Source: Talinum fruticosum (taxonomy: Eukaryota; Streptophyta; Magnoliopsida; Caryophyllales; Talinaceae). Taken from it: a stretch of 64,000 bases of DNA. The stretch covers positions 1,426,001-1,490,000 of the forward strand of contig JAITYX010000007.1 of assembly GCA_021018815.1 (NCBI GenBank). Reading direction: 5' to 3'. Below are positions 1 through 11,533 of the stretch, one piece after another. Each line of letters begins with the position of its first letter. The first letter of the stretch is position 1. Under the pieces are notes generated by a model. It ran no database searches and had not been told where the DNA came from. It was given only the letters and a program-made list of their open reading frames with translations. A program made the translations under genes and the position numbers.

Positions 1-1450
1 TCATTCCGAGTACTACCAAAGACAGGTACAAACCTCATCCCTTCTAGGTTTTTATTACAAGTCATTCCGAGTACTATAGAAACTATTGCATGTGTTTTCA
101 TTCGATTCTAACCGACTCGAAATACATTCTTGTCTATCAACTTGCATTGATGTTTCGAGTCACTCGGACATCACTCAGATTTATCGCATGTTCAAATGAT
201 CTCTCAAACACTTCATATCCGAGTTCTCACTGCATATTTCAAAGCAAAGTGAATTACGAGTGTTAATTCCTATTTTTAAGTCAGCATGTTTGTTTGAGAG
301 TTATTTGCCTAGATCAAGTACTTATACTCGATATTTTTCACTCTTATAACTTGATTTTTCTTAAGACTGACTCGATAAAATTTGAGTATAATGAATATTA
401 GACTTAGAAAATTCCATTCTTCTAGGCCTCGGATAATTATGCACTTAATTATCTTAATTAAATTATTAGTTGTGCCTAATCTTGGACCAAAGTATTTTAT
501 GCTTTGAGAACCAAAATTGTTTACTTTTGTAGGTTATCTAAACGAGGTTATCTCATTTTTAAAATACAAAATTAATCGGCTTCAAGTTGTCAATCACCAG
601 CAGACAAGGCTTTTCTACTTCGAATAAGGCCTAGAAGCCGTGTCGGGGTTGTCTGTTTCCAAAACTGAAAAATTTAATACTAAGCTCAATAGTGGTTTCC
701 ACCCTACTTTTCGGACAACACCAGTTGATTGGAACACCCTTAGAAGTCAAGATCCGTTGCACAACGTTCAAATCTCAACGGATATTTTCCGAGTCACTCG
801 GAAGAACCGTTACAACGGTCACAAAGGACTTCGTCCGGAAACTAGTCACAACGGCTAATCTGCTTGGTCATGTATAAATAGAAGCCAACTCTCAAGACTT
901 GAAGATTGCTTGAACACATTTGCTTGAAATTATATCTCTTTGTATAATTCTCATTCAATCTTCTTACAACTCCAAGTCTCGTACTTAATACTTTTCCGAG
1001 TTGTAAAGTCTTGTAATCCATTACATACTCTTTCTTACTCTCTAAGTAAGGTCCCTTGATTGAGTCGTAAGGGTTAACTTAGCTCGCTTGTCCCCTACTA
1101 TAAAGGTTACCTCGGTTAGGAAGTACTAGATCGGATAAGGGAATTTATGAGTCTAGGAAAACTCTGTAAGGAATTGTTTAAGGGAGCAATTCTGGTTAAA
1201 TCGATCTATTGTATTTTGTGGATTCGAAATAGTGAATTTGACTTGGTGCTTGGACTAGCACCGGCCGTGGTTTTCACGCCCTAGGAGGGTTTCCACGTAT
1301 ATCCGAGTTCACACTTTTGTGAGTATAATCTAAACTCAAATGATCTTAATGACTCTTTTCAAGCTTAAATCTTCCAAGTTTGTTAAAATTCCCTCATCAC
1401 CCTATCTCGCCCCCTCTAGGGTGACTAAGACTCTCCAAGAGCAAAACTTC
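1..1450 (+). mobile_element. Family-A copia LTR, left end cut off by the window
   Basis: This is the same LTR family as 4059-5631 and 13332-14903, in the opposite orientation. Shared landmarks, in order: the stretch about galactic-style landmarks aside, the segment near 560-620 (TTCAAGTTGTCAATCACCAG), the TATA box at 873-881 followed by GAAGCC, the block at 1240-1300 around the reversed CACGGNCNGTGCTAATCCAAG, and the terminal CTCTCCAAGAGCAAAACTTC at 1431-1450. No initiator-Met primer-binding site follows it, so it is a solo LTR or the 3' LTR of an element lying off the left edge. It interrupts element B between its integrase and the missing reverse transcriptase. The target duplication cannot be checked because the other end is outside the window. 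Confidence 0.85.
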
Positions 1451-1529
1451 TTTTCTCGCTCGCTTGGTGTCTCCTCCTCTTTACCTCCTTCTTCGATAAC
1501 TTATTGTCGTGGTGTTGTCTTATAGTTTG

Positions 1530-2280
1530 AGTCTTTCTCGTCATCTTCAAGCCTCGTGCTCCAACTTTTCCTCAATCTCCTTAGAGTTGGGAAGTGCTAT
1601 TGCCCGTGATTACCATCATGAAGACGCTTCATCGAACACTACATTCCTTGATGTGTAGCAACGCCCTGTTATCGGGTCATAACACCTCCATCCTTTCCTT
1701 TCATTATCATAGCCAATGAAAATACAACGAATTTCCTTTTTGTCGAACTTGTTTCGTAGGTGGTCAAGTTTGAAGGCATAACATACACACCCAAACACCC
1801 TAAAATGGCTTACAGTGGGCTTGGCATTCCATAATTTCTCATAAGGAGACATAAACCTGAGCCTTGCCTCGCAATAATCTATTTGTGAGACCGCTGTCTT
1901 CATAAACTCAAGTTGTGGTACATTCTTCGCATATAGCATGCTTCGTAGGTCTTTGCAAGATGTCGGTTCTTTCACTCTGCCACACCATTCGTTGTGGTGT
2001 GCTAGGACGGTAAATTGGTATCGTATTTTATGTGCTTGTAAGTATTTTGAGAACTCATCTCGATGTATATTTTCCCCCATTGTCCGTACATAGGCACTTT
2101 ACTTTCTGCCCTACTTCACTTGCGGCCTTATTTTTAAACTCCTTAAATTTATCTAGCACCTCCAATTTTTCTTTCATAAAATTTAACTAAACATATCTTG
2201 AGAAATCATTGATAAAGGTAATCATGTACATGTATTTAGTGATGCATGGTTGCTTTACTCTTCCAAATACATCGGACTAG
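1530..2280 (-). pseudogene. Element B integrase remnant
   Basis: The longest open piece (1616-2080, minus) reads as the C-terminal half of a copia integrase core: DEFSKYLQAHKIRYQFT, then MSPYEKLWNAKP, FRVFGCVCYAF, and the IFIGYDNERKGWRCYDP block ending RNVVFDEAS. Just upstream in another frame a TDNGG-like active-site segment is recognisable. Downstream, about 1530-1616, the acidic linker that precedes reverse transcriptase continues in a shifted frame. Several stops and shifts make it non-functional. Confidence 0.8.
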
Positions 2281-2776
2281 ATGAGCTCAAGTGGGGCCTT
2301 AGCTCTGTATGAGGACTCTCTTAAGGAAGTTGATGCACCTTTCCATATTGACACCCTGCACATACTATGTTCTCCTGAATCTCAAGTTGCGGAAGACCCT
2401 TCATCATTGACTTTGGCATCATTACCTTTAGCTTGTGATAACTCATGTGAGGGAGTCTTACGTGCCATAAATCTATTGTCTTATTCTTCCTTGTTTTGTC
2501 AATGTATGCATCTTAGGCTGACATCACATATAGCGATTCGAGGCGTCGTCCTTCCATAAGTGGCGCCAACATAGGCTTGAGACTGCGAATACCTTGACAT
2601 CGTTGGAACCAAAGACTACATAGTTCCTTGAAGATGTCAAGCTGCGATACAAGCGAAGCTTCTTCTTCATACTAGGTAGATGATAGATATTTTGTAGCTG
2701 CATTTGATGTGGAATAAGTTAAGGAGCAATCGGCGTATTACCAACGGGATTATAGGCATTTTGGAGTCATTAGCTA

Positions 2777-3125
2777 TTACCATGACCTAATCTCCTTTAT
2801 ATTCGAGTGCACTTTGTGTAGCTTGTTTATGTCTCCTATCATGTGGTTCGAGCAACCTGAATCCACTATCCAATCATATTGATAATTAATGGATTCATTA
2901 CTCGTGATGACAAGAGCAATTTCCTCTTTTGGCTCCTCAACACATGATGTAGCTACTTCTACATCGAGTGTATTGTTCTCTTCCATTGCAAGGGACACCT
3001 GTAAGCCCCATTCTTCTTCACTTTCTTTGTTTTTGAAAGTAACTACATGACCTTCCTCTTGAACAGTTCCGTAGTCTCGAGCATAGTGTCCTTTCTTGCC
3101 GTATTTGTAGCATCGATCCTCTTAT
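2777..3125 (-). pseudogene. Element B protease motif and degenerate zinc knuckle
   Basis: The minus-strand piece 2777-2998 contains IVDSGCSNHM, the aspartic protease active-site pattern of Ty1/copia polyproteins (DSGCSxHM). Immediately upstream, about 3063-3125, a CCHC-like knuckle is visible, but two of its cysteines read as tyrosine (CYKYGKKGHYARDY), so zinc binding by this copy is doubtful. The reading frame is interrupted between the two. Confidence 0.75.
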
Positions 3126-3139
3126 TGACGATACTTCAA

Positions 3140-3939
3140 TTCTTCTTGATCACTTCGAGCTTGGTGTGTTCCTTTTCGAGCTAGACCCCATTCACGTTGT
3201 GCTTGTTGCCACTTTGATTGCCTCCTTTTTAAATAATCTTCATCTCCGATATATCTTCTCTCGGACTTATCTTGGCCTTTAGGTGCTTTCCATTTTGTAA
3301 ACCCCACCCTTTATGGAGACCTTGGACATTTATTTGTCTAGGTCTTCTTAATTGACCAAGATACTTTCTAATTTTGTCAAATTGGGTTGAGTGGCCCATC
3401 TCCAAGTTGCCGTGATAAGGCCATTGTATTTGGGGTCCAAACCTTGGATTATGATTCGACGCATTCTAGACTTGTTGATTGCACTTCCGGATTTACCTTC
3501 TCTATTTCACCACATATAGATTTAACTTTTGTGAAGTATTGGCTTACTCGTCATGTCTCCCTTGTTTGATGAACAAAAGCTTGTTCTCCAATTGTTGTAG
3601 CTTAGCTTCATTCTTCTTCATGAAGTGTGTAGCTAAGGTATCCCATGCTTCCTGTTGTATATTGGAGTCCTACATCCGATTTAGTAACTCGTCCTCCACG
3701 GTGACAGACAGGACATACATAGCCTTCCCTGCCTTGATCTTCCACTTCTTATTCCGATTATTCGACGGGGCAATTTTCTCATCACTAATGATACCCCACA
3801 AATCTTGCTTCTTCAAATAGTACTTGATACGTGTGCACCAAGTACTACAATTGCTCCCATTGAGCTTCTCGAGTGAGTTAGCCGATGCTTGAAAGATTCG
3901 CCATAATAACTTGTTAAGCGCCCAACACTTAATCCGCAA
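3140..3939 (-). pseudogene. Element B gag remnant
   Basis: The open piece 3670-3939 (minus) contains LEKLNGSNCSTWCTRIKYYL followed by LWGII, the N-terminal signature of copia gag (UBN2-like: NYxxWxxxMxxxLxxxxLW). The remainder of gag to about 3140 is split over several frames. Element A begins 115 bp upstream, so A inserted in or just before the gag start of B. Confidence 0.75.
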
Positions 3940-4058
3940 GACGTAGTCCTAGACCAACAAACTTCACAGTCCCTAACCGTGCCGGTAAAATTTCCTCTCG
4001 TAATTCGGTCCCCGACCGTGTAGACAACAATGCTAGCTCAAGACAAGGCCATGAAAAC

Positions 4059-5631
4059 TGAAGGTTTGCTCGGGAGAGTCTCGTATCACCCTAGAGGGGG
4101 ATGAATAGGGTGATGGAAGTTTTTCGTTAAAACGTTAGCTCTTTTGCCAAAGAAGAGACAAAGACAGATTCCGAGTCAATCAGCGAGGTCGGAAAAGTAT
4201 GGACTCGTAAATGCTATCACGAATAAGTAAGTAAGATGAGCAGGAGCTATAAAACTGTCCGAGTCTAGAATGAACTCGGAAAGATAACACTTATAGATTA
4301 CATGGAAACCCTCCCGGGGCGAGAAAACCACGGACCGTGCTAATCCAAGCACGAAGTCAAATCCACTATTTTGAGTCCACAAAATACCGTGAGCCGATCG
4401 AACCCGAGTTGCTCCCTTAGACAACTCTTTACAAGTTTTCCTAGACTCGGAAATTTCCTTATCCGATCTAGTACTTCCTAGCTGAGATAACCCTTACAGC
4501 TAGGGACAACTAAGCTGAGTTAACCCTTACGGCTTAGTCAAGGGACCTTACAGAGAAAGTAAGAAAGTGTTTGGAATTGAGTACAAGACCTTACAACTTA
4601 GAAAGTAAAGATTTACAGAGTGGGAGTTGTAAGTAGAAGATTGAGAATAAATACAATGACTTTTCTCAAGTACGTGTATTAACAATAATTTCGGCAATCT
4701 TCAAGTCTTGTGAGGTGGCTTCTATTTATAGATTACCAGGCAGAGTAGTCGTTATCTTCATCTCGCTGACCGAGAGTCCTTTGTGACCGATGACAGGAGC
4801 TTTCGAGTCACACGAAAGTATCCGTTGTAATGTGAACGTTGGACAACGGTTTAAACTCTCTTGGAAGTCCCAAAACCACTAGCGCTGTCTTGAAAGATAA
4901 GGTGGAAACCACCGTTAAGCTTAGCGTTCCAGTTTTCTAGATTTGGAAACGAGCAGCCACGACACAATCTTCCGGGACTGGAGCGAGAGAAGGTGAAAAG
5001 CCATGTCTGCTGGTGATTTGACATTTTGAAGCCGGTTACTTTTGTACTTTGAAAAGTGTATCCTCGTTTGAATAACCTACAAAAGTAAATCAATTTTGGT
5101 TCTCAAAGTATAAAATACTTTGGTCCAAGATTAGACACGAGATAATAAAATAATTAAGATCTATAAACAACTAATTATCTAAGTCGAAATGAAATGGAAT
5201 TTTCTAAGTCCAATATCCATGATACTCGAATTTCGTCGACTTAGTCTAAGCAAAGATTCAAGTCAAGTCAAGAACATCGAGTGATATAACTTGATATAGA
5301 CTAAGCATGAAACAGACTAGAGTACTGACTTCAACAAGATAGACCTTATAGAAGGAAGTCGGATGTGAGCGGAGTACTAGTTTGTTCAGCATGCGATAGA
5401 TCTAAGTGATGAGGGACTCGAAGTGAGTGAGATACGCATATAAGTTTTCGAGTTACGCAAGAGATACAAGAAGTAAAAGCTATATCACTTAGAAAAGATA
5501 CCATATCACTCGGAAAAGATTCTAAGATACGAGAGAATGCCTTGGAATCAAAACTCTATAAGTACGAGATTGTTATACCTGATTCCTTTTATGCAACTCA
5601 GAAAAGTATTGAGCGAGTGTCCGAGTCTTCA
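4059..5631 (-). repeat. Element A 3' LTR (left copy)
   Basis: Begins TGAAGGTTTGCTCGG and ends GTCCGAGTCTTCA as read on the plus strand. The minus-strand TATA box is at 4723-4731 (CTATAAATAGAAGCC). It aligns along its whole length to 13332-14903 with scattered substitutions and small CG-adjacent indels. Confidence 0.93.
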
Positions 5632-5645
5632 ATCTCCCCTTTTTG
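5632..5645 (-). other. Element A polypurine tract
   Basis: On the minus strand AAAAAGGGGAGAT directly precedes the 3' LTR start TGAAGACTCGG. A purine run abutting the LTR is the expected plus-strand primer. Confidence 0.8.
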
Positions 5646-6189
5646 ATGAAAGGCATAGATAGAAACTTTGTTAGTGAAAAAGATATGATTACGAGTAGTT
5701 GCGCATGAGATGAGATGAGTAAGACAAACTTAATGTATCGAGCAAAAAGTAAAGTATGCTTTATCAAGGAATTAATATTAACTCGGAAAAGCATGCTAAC
5801 AATAATGAACTCGGAAATTAATAATAAAATGCATTAGTCCATTAAAGTTAAAAAGAAATATATTCAAAAGGAGGGAAAAACTCCCTTAAACAAGACAACA
5901 AGTTTTTCGACTCTATTTCTCCCCCTTGCCTTTGAACAAAAAAAAAAAACAACAACAAAAAAGAAGGGAAGAAAAGAACAATTAGTACAACTTTGATGTC
6001 CGGACAAAAGAAAGAAAATGAAAATCTCTCGAAAGAAGAATCGGCAAGCCGAGGAATTGTGACTCGGTGCATGGCGCCTACGAGGGAGAGGGGATTTTTG
6101 AGTGGAAGCGGAGGGGTTGGAGGTACGCCGGCGTTGGTAAGATCTTGACGATGTGCTTGAGCGCGGCGGAGGAGAAGCCGGTATGATCG
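5646..6189 (-). other. Element A non-coding stretch between the additional ORF and the 3' LTR
   Basis: AT-rich, with a poly-A run at about 5939-5949 on the plus strand. Small open frames are present but show no family resemblance and no conserved motif. Most likely 3' untranslated sequence of element A. Confidence 0.55.
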
Positions 6190-7829
6190 TCAAGGGCTCG
6201 GCTCCGAGTGGCTGACCCGAACGAGTGAATCGAGGGGTTCTTCCCTTTGGACCTCAAAAGGCTGGAGGGGCTGCTCTGGCTGACCCGCTGGTGCAGCTAG
6301 GTCTTCGACCCACCGAGCTCGCATGTCCGAGTTGAGTCTCGCTATCCGAGCTTGTGGAGCGGTCGACCCTCGGCGGTTCCCACTACTTCTTCCTTGTGTT
6401 CCTCCCCTTGCCCGGATGGAGCTGCCTCGGCCGCGAGCTCCTCGGCGTCTGCTTGCTCGCATCTGCAGCTTCTTCTTCTTCTTCCCCGCTGTCCGAGGAG
6501 GTCGGACCTAGGCTCGAAGACGCTTCGGATGCATCTCGAGTCGCCTTGGACCTTCTCTCTCAAAGGAGCTCGACTAGCTCCTTCTGCTCCTTCACCATCT
6601 CCCTCATCTCAAGAATCGAGTTTGCTTGCTCTCGGATTTGGGATTGGGCGGTCTTTTGGTTGATATTCATATTTTGGAGGGCAAGTTTGAAAGACCGGAG
6701 CGTGTCTCGGAAAACGAGTGGACACATAGCTGATTTTGTCCATAAAAGCTGGGGACAAAAGAGCGGAGAGAGATTTGGAGGCACTGAGGTGGAGGCACCA
6801 ACAGGTGGAGAGGGGAGAGGGAGAGAGGGAGGGGTTGATTTACGAGTCTAAGGCGGAGAAGGAGGCCTCGGCTCCGAGTTATGTACCCGGACACCGGGTT
6901 CGGTTTCCGGTATCCGTACCCTGAAGTTCCTTTTTGCCGACAACAACGGCGGCCTCGGACACGGCGTTGGGGTCTGAGGGAGAGGAACTTGGAATTGTTT
7001 GAAGACAAGGGTGAGAAGATCACCGAAGGGAAGGGAGGTGTTCTTCTTTGTTTGGAGTTGAGTCGGCACAGCTGCCATCCGCTCAATTATGGAGGGAAGA
7101 GGTCTACTTTGTAGCCCTCAAGAATGTCAAAAAGAGATTTGAGGTTCTTGGAGTTGGGGTTCTCCTTGCTAGAATGCTGAGAGAAGAAAGTTCTCATCGG
7201 TAGAAAGCACGAAGGCGTGCTTCGACTTCAAGCGGGTCACCGAAAAGTTTTTCCGGTACTCGGGGAATTCTTTGGCGTATTTTTCAAAGAAGTCGTCGGC
7301 GACTTCGAGTAAAGGAATGGGGTTGCTATTCAAGAAGAGAGAGGAGACCTTGAACGAGGCGGTAGAGGAGAGAGGTGTTTATTCGAACAGTGATGTTACG
7401 AACCCGGGAGGTTAGAACATTTTCGAGGAGGTGAGGTGAGTGTAGAACTCGAAACGAGTTCGGGATAGATGAACTCGCTGAAACAAAGAAAGTTGTATGC
7501 CCGGTAGTTTGTATGTGAGCCAACCAAGAAAATTTGGTTGTAGGAAAGAATTTGTCGTCCAGCGCAAGATGCTTTGGGTGACAATGGGTTTGGAGGGGTT
7601 GAGCTTTCGGAGTTTTGGTGCGAGGCTTTTTGGCGGAGGAGGAGACTCGAAAGTCGGGATGGTTACCTCTTTTAGGCATTTTGAGAGGTGAAAGGAAAGA
7701 TGAAACTTTTGAAGAAAAGAGAGGAAGAGGTAGATGAGAAGAAACGAAAAAGAGTAGAAGAAACAGATGAGAGCGATCGAAACTTACTTGAGATGGCCTT
7801 TTCGTCGCTTGAAGAAGTTCAAAGATCAC
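6190..7829 (-). pseudogene. Additional ORF region of element A downstream of RNase H
   Basis: A coding-like region on the minus strand lies between RNase H and the 3' LTR. The first piece (7326-7829) has a hydrophobic N-terminal stretch and then, from an internal Met near 7683, a basic segment (MPKRGNHPDF). The next pieces run 7086-6667 and 6784-6560; the latter looks like a coiled coil (MNINQKTAQSQIREQANSIL and on). The last piece, 6462-6190, is rich in Arg, Glu and Gln. The pieces are in different frames, so it is broken as assembled. Extra sense ORFs in this place are known from SIRE/Maximus-type copia elements. The product's function is unknown and I do not call it an envelope protein. 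A TATA box lies just upstream at 7911-7919. Confidence 0.55.
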
Positions 7830-7910
7830 TTGTGTACATAAAAATCTTCCGCGAAAAGTTTCGTTTGAAAGAGATGAAATGTAGAGTATCGAAATGAAGA
7901 TGAATAGCCG

Positions 7911-7919
7911 CTATTTATA
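7911..7919 (-). promoter_or_regulatory. Internal TATA box of element A ahead of the additional ORF
   Basis: The minus strand reads TATAAATAG, the same core as in the LTR promoter of this family (4723-4731). It stands about 82 bp before the first ATG of the downstream ORF (7827-7829). The spacing suits a plant core promoter with a short leader. Activity is inferred. Confidence 0.5.
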
Positions 7920-8288
7920 GAAAAGAAACGCGCCCATCAACTATCCGTTAAGTATAACTCCATTCGACTCGGCTTGTCCATCGGTCATCGAAGACCGGTG
8001 TGACGGTTCTCTTCAACGGTTAAGATTTCAGCGGTTAGAGATCCACGGCTATTGTCCGAACACAGCGCTCGAGAGAAAGAGAGAAAAAGATTTTGAAAAT
8101 ATATTCGAAACTCTCCACTATTCTAGAGATAATTTCAGAAAATTTGATGTCCAAAATTTTTCTCTACGTCCGAGTATGACTCGGAATGGGTTCCGAGTGA
8201 CTCGAAACAAGAAATAACTACTAACCCGAGTATCACTGAATCAACTGAGCTAATGGTTATTTATAATTTGAAAACACATAACACATAA
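7920..8288 (-). other. Element A spacer between RNase H and the additional ORF
   Basis: About 370 bp without coding signal. It holds several short GACTCGG/CCGAGTC-type words that are also abundant in the LTR, so it may carry the upstream part of the internal promoter. Nothing else is seen. Confidence 0.4.
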
Positions 8289-8828
8289 TCATGCATTTAA
8301 CATACCAAGCTCATTCCGAATGAAACAAAATTGATCTTCACCAAGAGGCTTGGTAAAGATATCGGCTAATTGAAGATTAGTAGGAATGAACTCAAGTTCA
8401 ATGTCACCTTTTTCTAAGTGGTCTCGTAGGAAGTGATATCTGACCTCGATATGCTTTGTCTTCGAGTGCTTGGCTCGGATTCTTGGTGATGCTGATTGCA
8501 CTTTGATTGTCACACTTGATTGGTGCCGATTTGAAGGACAGTCCAAGATCTTTCAAGTGTTGTTTTATCCATAGAATCCGAGCGCAATAGGCTCCAGCAG
8601 ACAATATACTCGGCTTTAGCAATTGATAGAGCTACTGAGTTTTGCTTCTTTGAGTGCCGGGATATTAGAGATTGACCCGAAATTGGCAAGCTCCGAAGTG
8701 CTCTTTCGATCAACTTTATATCCAGCGTAGTCCGCGTCTAAGTATCCGGTGAGAGTCGGTTCCGAGTCTCTGGAATACCATAGACCTAAGTTACGAGTAC
8801 CTGCAAGATATTTAAATATTCTCTTCAC
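8289..8828 (-). pseudogene. Element A RNase H domain
   Basis: The pieces 8616-8828, 8510-8713, 8404-8622 and 8289-8546 give the copia RNase H order: YLAGTRNLGLWYS, LDADYAGYKVDRKST, SIAKAEYI, WIKQHLKDLGL, IKCDNQSAISI, SKTKHIEVRYHFLRDHLEKG and ADIFTKPL, ending at the stop near 8289. The order and spacing are intact, but at least three frame changes interrupt it. The catalytic acidic positions of the family (D of LDAD, E of KAEY, D of CDNQ) are visible. Confidence 0.85.
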
Positions 8829-10141
8829 CGCAGTGAGATGTGATTCTTTTGGATTAGCTTAAAATCTTACGCATAAGCAAACACTGAACATTATATCGAG
8901 CTGGCTGGAAGTAAGATATAACAAAGATCCAATCATACCTCGATAGAGTTTCGATCTATTGCTTTACCTTTCTCGTCCGAGTCAAGTTTTATGCTATCTG
9001 CTCATGGGTGTAGATGTGTGCTTTGCATCTTGAAGTTTATATTTCTTCAGCGGTTCCTTGGTATACTTTGATTGATAGACGTAGATCCCATCCTTTTCTT
9101 GTTTGATTTGTAAACCAAGGAAGAAATTGAGTTCTCCCATCATACTCATTTGGAACTCTTGACTCATCAACTCGAGAGAATTCTCGGCACGAAATTCATT
9201 AGTAGCACCGAAGATAATATCATCAACATAGATTTCAACAATAAGGAAATCTTTCCCCTTGGTCTTTATGAAGAGAGTCTTATCGATCTGACCTCTTTTA
9301 AAATCATTTTGGACCAAGAAGCTACTTAGTCTTTCATACCAAGCTCGAGGGGCTTGTTTAAGACCATAGAGAGCCTTTTGAAGTTTGAAAACATGATTTG
9401 GAAATTCTGAGTTTTCAAAACCGGGAGGCTGCTCGACATAGACTTCTTCTTCAATAAAACCATTGAGAAATGCACACTTAACATCCATTTGATATAATTT
9501 AATATGCATGCTTGGATGCAAATGCCAACAGAATTCTAATAGCTTCGATTCGGCAACAGGTGCAAATGTTTCCCCATAATCAATTCCCTCTTCTTGATTA
9601 TATCCTTGAGCCACAAGTCTAGCCTTGTTTCGACTACCACTCCACCCTCATCCAGTTTGTTTTTAAAAACCCATTTGGTTCCTATAACTGGGTGGTCGGA
9701 AGGTCGGTTGGTCGAGTCCGGACTTAGTTTCTTTCGAATTGATTGAGTTCCTCTTGCATGGCCTCTACCCATTCAGGTTCATTAAGGGACTCTAGTGCAT
9801 TTCTAGGTTCGATTAATGAGATGAATGCGGTGAATGCACATAGATTTTGAAGAGAGGAATGAGTTCTTACCCCACTTGTTGATATCGAAATTATATTTTC
9901 ATAGGGATGATTGGAAGTAAATTTGAATGCTTTACCAGTTCTTTGATTCATGAGGTTTGTGGGCTGAGCCGCTTGATCTTCGAAGCTTGTTCGAGCGATC
10001 TTCTTTATTGACTTGTTCGTTACGAGCGAGCTCTTGAGTTGCCTCATTCCGAGTTACCTCGTTCCGAGTGACTTCATTACGAGTGGGTTGAGTCAAAGTC
10101 TTGGTAGGCTTGGCTTCGTCATCATCTCTACTGAGCTTCAA
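8829..10141 (-). pseudogene. Element A reverse transcriptase (copia RVT_2)
   Basis: The main uninterrupted piece (8994-9614, minus) reads MAQGYNQEEGIDYGETFAPV, then QMDVKCAFLNG, VEQPPGFE, KALYGLKQAPRAWYERL and the catalytic box IYVDDIIFGATN. The two active-site aspartates of YVDD are present. The upstream piece 9536-9772 holds PVIGTKWVFKNKLDEGG, the usual N-terminal block. The two are separated by a one-base shift at about 9629-9633, next to a CG. Further upstream (9724-10141) is the variable linker after integrase, ending WVEAMQEELNQFERN. Confidence 0.9.
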
Positions 10142-10226
10142 TTTTGAGTATGAAGACTCACTAGGTTTCTCCTATTCAAGCTCATCAAACACAACGTGGA
10201 TGCTCTCTTCCACTTTGTTAGTTCTC

Positions 10227-11015
10227 TTATTGAAAATACGATAAGCTTTGCTTGTGAGAAGAATAACCCGGAAAAATACCTTCATCCGACCGAGCATCAA
10301 ACTTGGTCGGGTGATCCTTACCATTGTTGTGAACGAAGCACTTACATCCAAATGGTCTAAAATAGGAAATATTTGGTTTCTTCCCCTTGTAGAGCTCGTA
10401 AGGTGTTTTCTTCAATATGGGTCCGATGAGGCATCTATTCAAAGTATAGTTAGGTCGTGTTGATTGCTTCAGCCTGAAATAGTAAGTTAAGTTGTGCTCA
10501 ATCATTATAGTCCTTGCTATCTCTTCAAGGGTTATGTTCTTTCTCTCTACCAATCCATTTTGTTAAGGAGTTCTTGGTGCTGAGAAGTTGTGAGAGATAT
10601 CATTTTTGTCACAAAACTACGAGAATTCCGAGTAGTCGAACTCCCTTCCATGGTCGGTTCGAATCCTCTGGATCCGAGTTCGAGACTCAACTTGGATTTT
10701 TCTACAGAGCTTGCTGAACTCCTTGAATGCTTCATTTTTGTGCTTAAGAAAACACACCCGAGTAAATCGAGAATAATCATCCATAATAACAAATATATAT
10801 GATTTACCTCCGAGGCTCTTAATGGGAATTTCACCACATAAGTCCATATGCAGTAGCTCAAGCACTTTGGATGTGGAAGCTGTCTTCAGAGATTTGAATG
10901 AAGATCCGACTTGTTTCCTCTCGGTGCATGCTTCACATACTTTATCTTTCTCAAAAACACAGTTAGGTAAGCCCCTAACCGGACCATGACATGCCAGCTT
11001 TTTGATAGTATGCAT
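10227..11015 (-). pseudogene. Element A integrase
   Basis: Pre-integrase and core domains on the minus strand: CEACTERKQ (zinc-binding end), LELLHMDLCGEIPIKSLGGK with the first catalytic Asp, FVIMDDYSRFTRVCFLKHK, then IQRIRTDHGREF with the second Asp. In the next piece (10227-10553) come MVERKNITLEEIARTI with the catalytic Glu, TPYELYKGKKPNISYFRPFG, and the GIFPGYSS block. One frame change near 10550-10620 splits the core. Confidence 0.88.
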
Positions 11016-11125
11016 GCTAATATGGCCTAATCTACGATGCCATGACCATGAATCATCATGTAGAGATGCTTTTAAGCATGATAAATTCTGACTAGGATCA
11101 GAAAGAGGAATGATATAGGTGTTAC

Positions 11126-11514
11126 CTAATCTCTTACCTGAAAGCTTGATCTCTTTGGTAGTGACATCGAAATGTAGCGGTTGGTGCGAGTGAATCTTAC
11201 CTCTTGACCTTTATCACATAGTTGAGAGATGCTGAGCAGATTGTACTTTAAACCTTTGACAAGGTAGACTGGACTGACCAGATTGCTTCCTTTTCCAATC
11301 TTGCCTATCCCAACTATCTTGCCTTTGCTATCATCTCCAAATGTGACTTTTCCTCCTTTATGTTTTCCAACTCGGAAAAGAGTCTTGCATCTCTCGACAT
11401 GTGGCGGGAACATCCACTTGTCAAGGTACCAGTGTCCTTTTGATCTTTTCTGAGTGACCTGTAAAATAGAGAGAATCTAACCCTTCTCACTTCCTCTAAC
11501 GAACCTAGTAACAT
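11126..11514 (-). pseudogene. Element A protease and linker
   Basis: The piece 11314-11514 has TSGCSRHMSRDARLFSEL, which matches the copia protease active-site region (DSGCSRHMTGD); the first Asp reads as Thr here. The overlapping piece 11126-11413 continues with KGGKVTFGDDSKGKIVGIGK and LVSPVYLVKGLKYNLLSISQ, the expected protease C-terminal block. The active-site change could be real or part of the local frame disturbance. Confidence 0.8.
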
Positions 11515-11533
11515 TTTCTACTGTGGTGCTTTT

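Larger units (their letters stand above)
1451..4058 (-). mobile_element. Element B (Ty1/copia), 3' fragment: gag-protease-integrase remnants
   Basis: Read on the minus strand, this stretch holds gag, a degraded zinc knuckle, the protease motif and integrase in Ty1/copia order. The reverse transcriptase and 3' LTR are absent because the family-A LTR interrupts at 1450. The matching 5' end of B lies on the far side of element A, with its primer-binding site at 14911-14922 and LTR from 14925. Frame breaks are numerous, so B is the oldest and most decayed layer of the nest. Confidence 0.8.
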
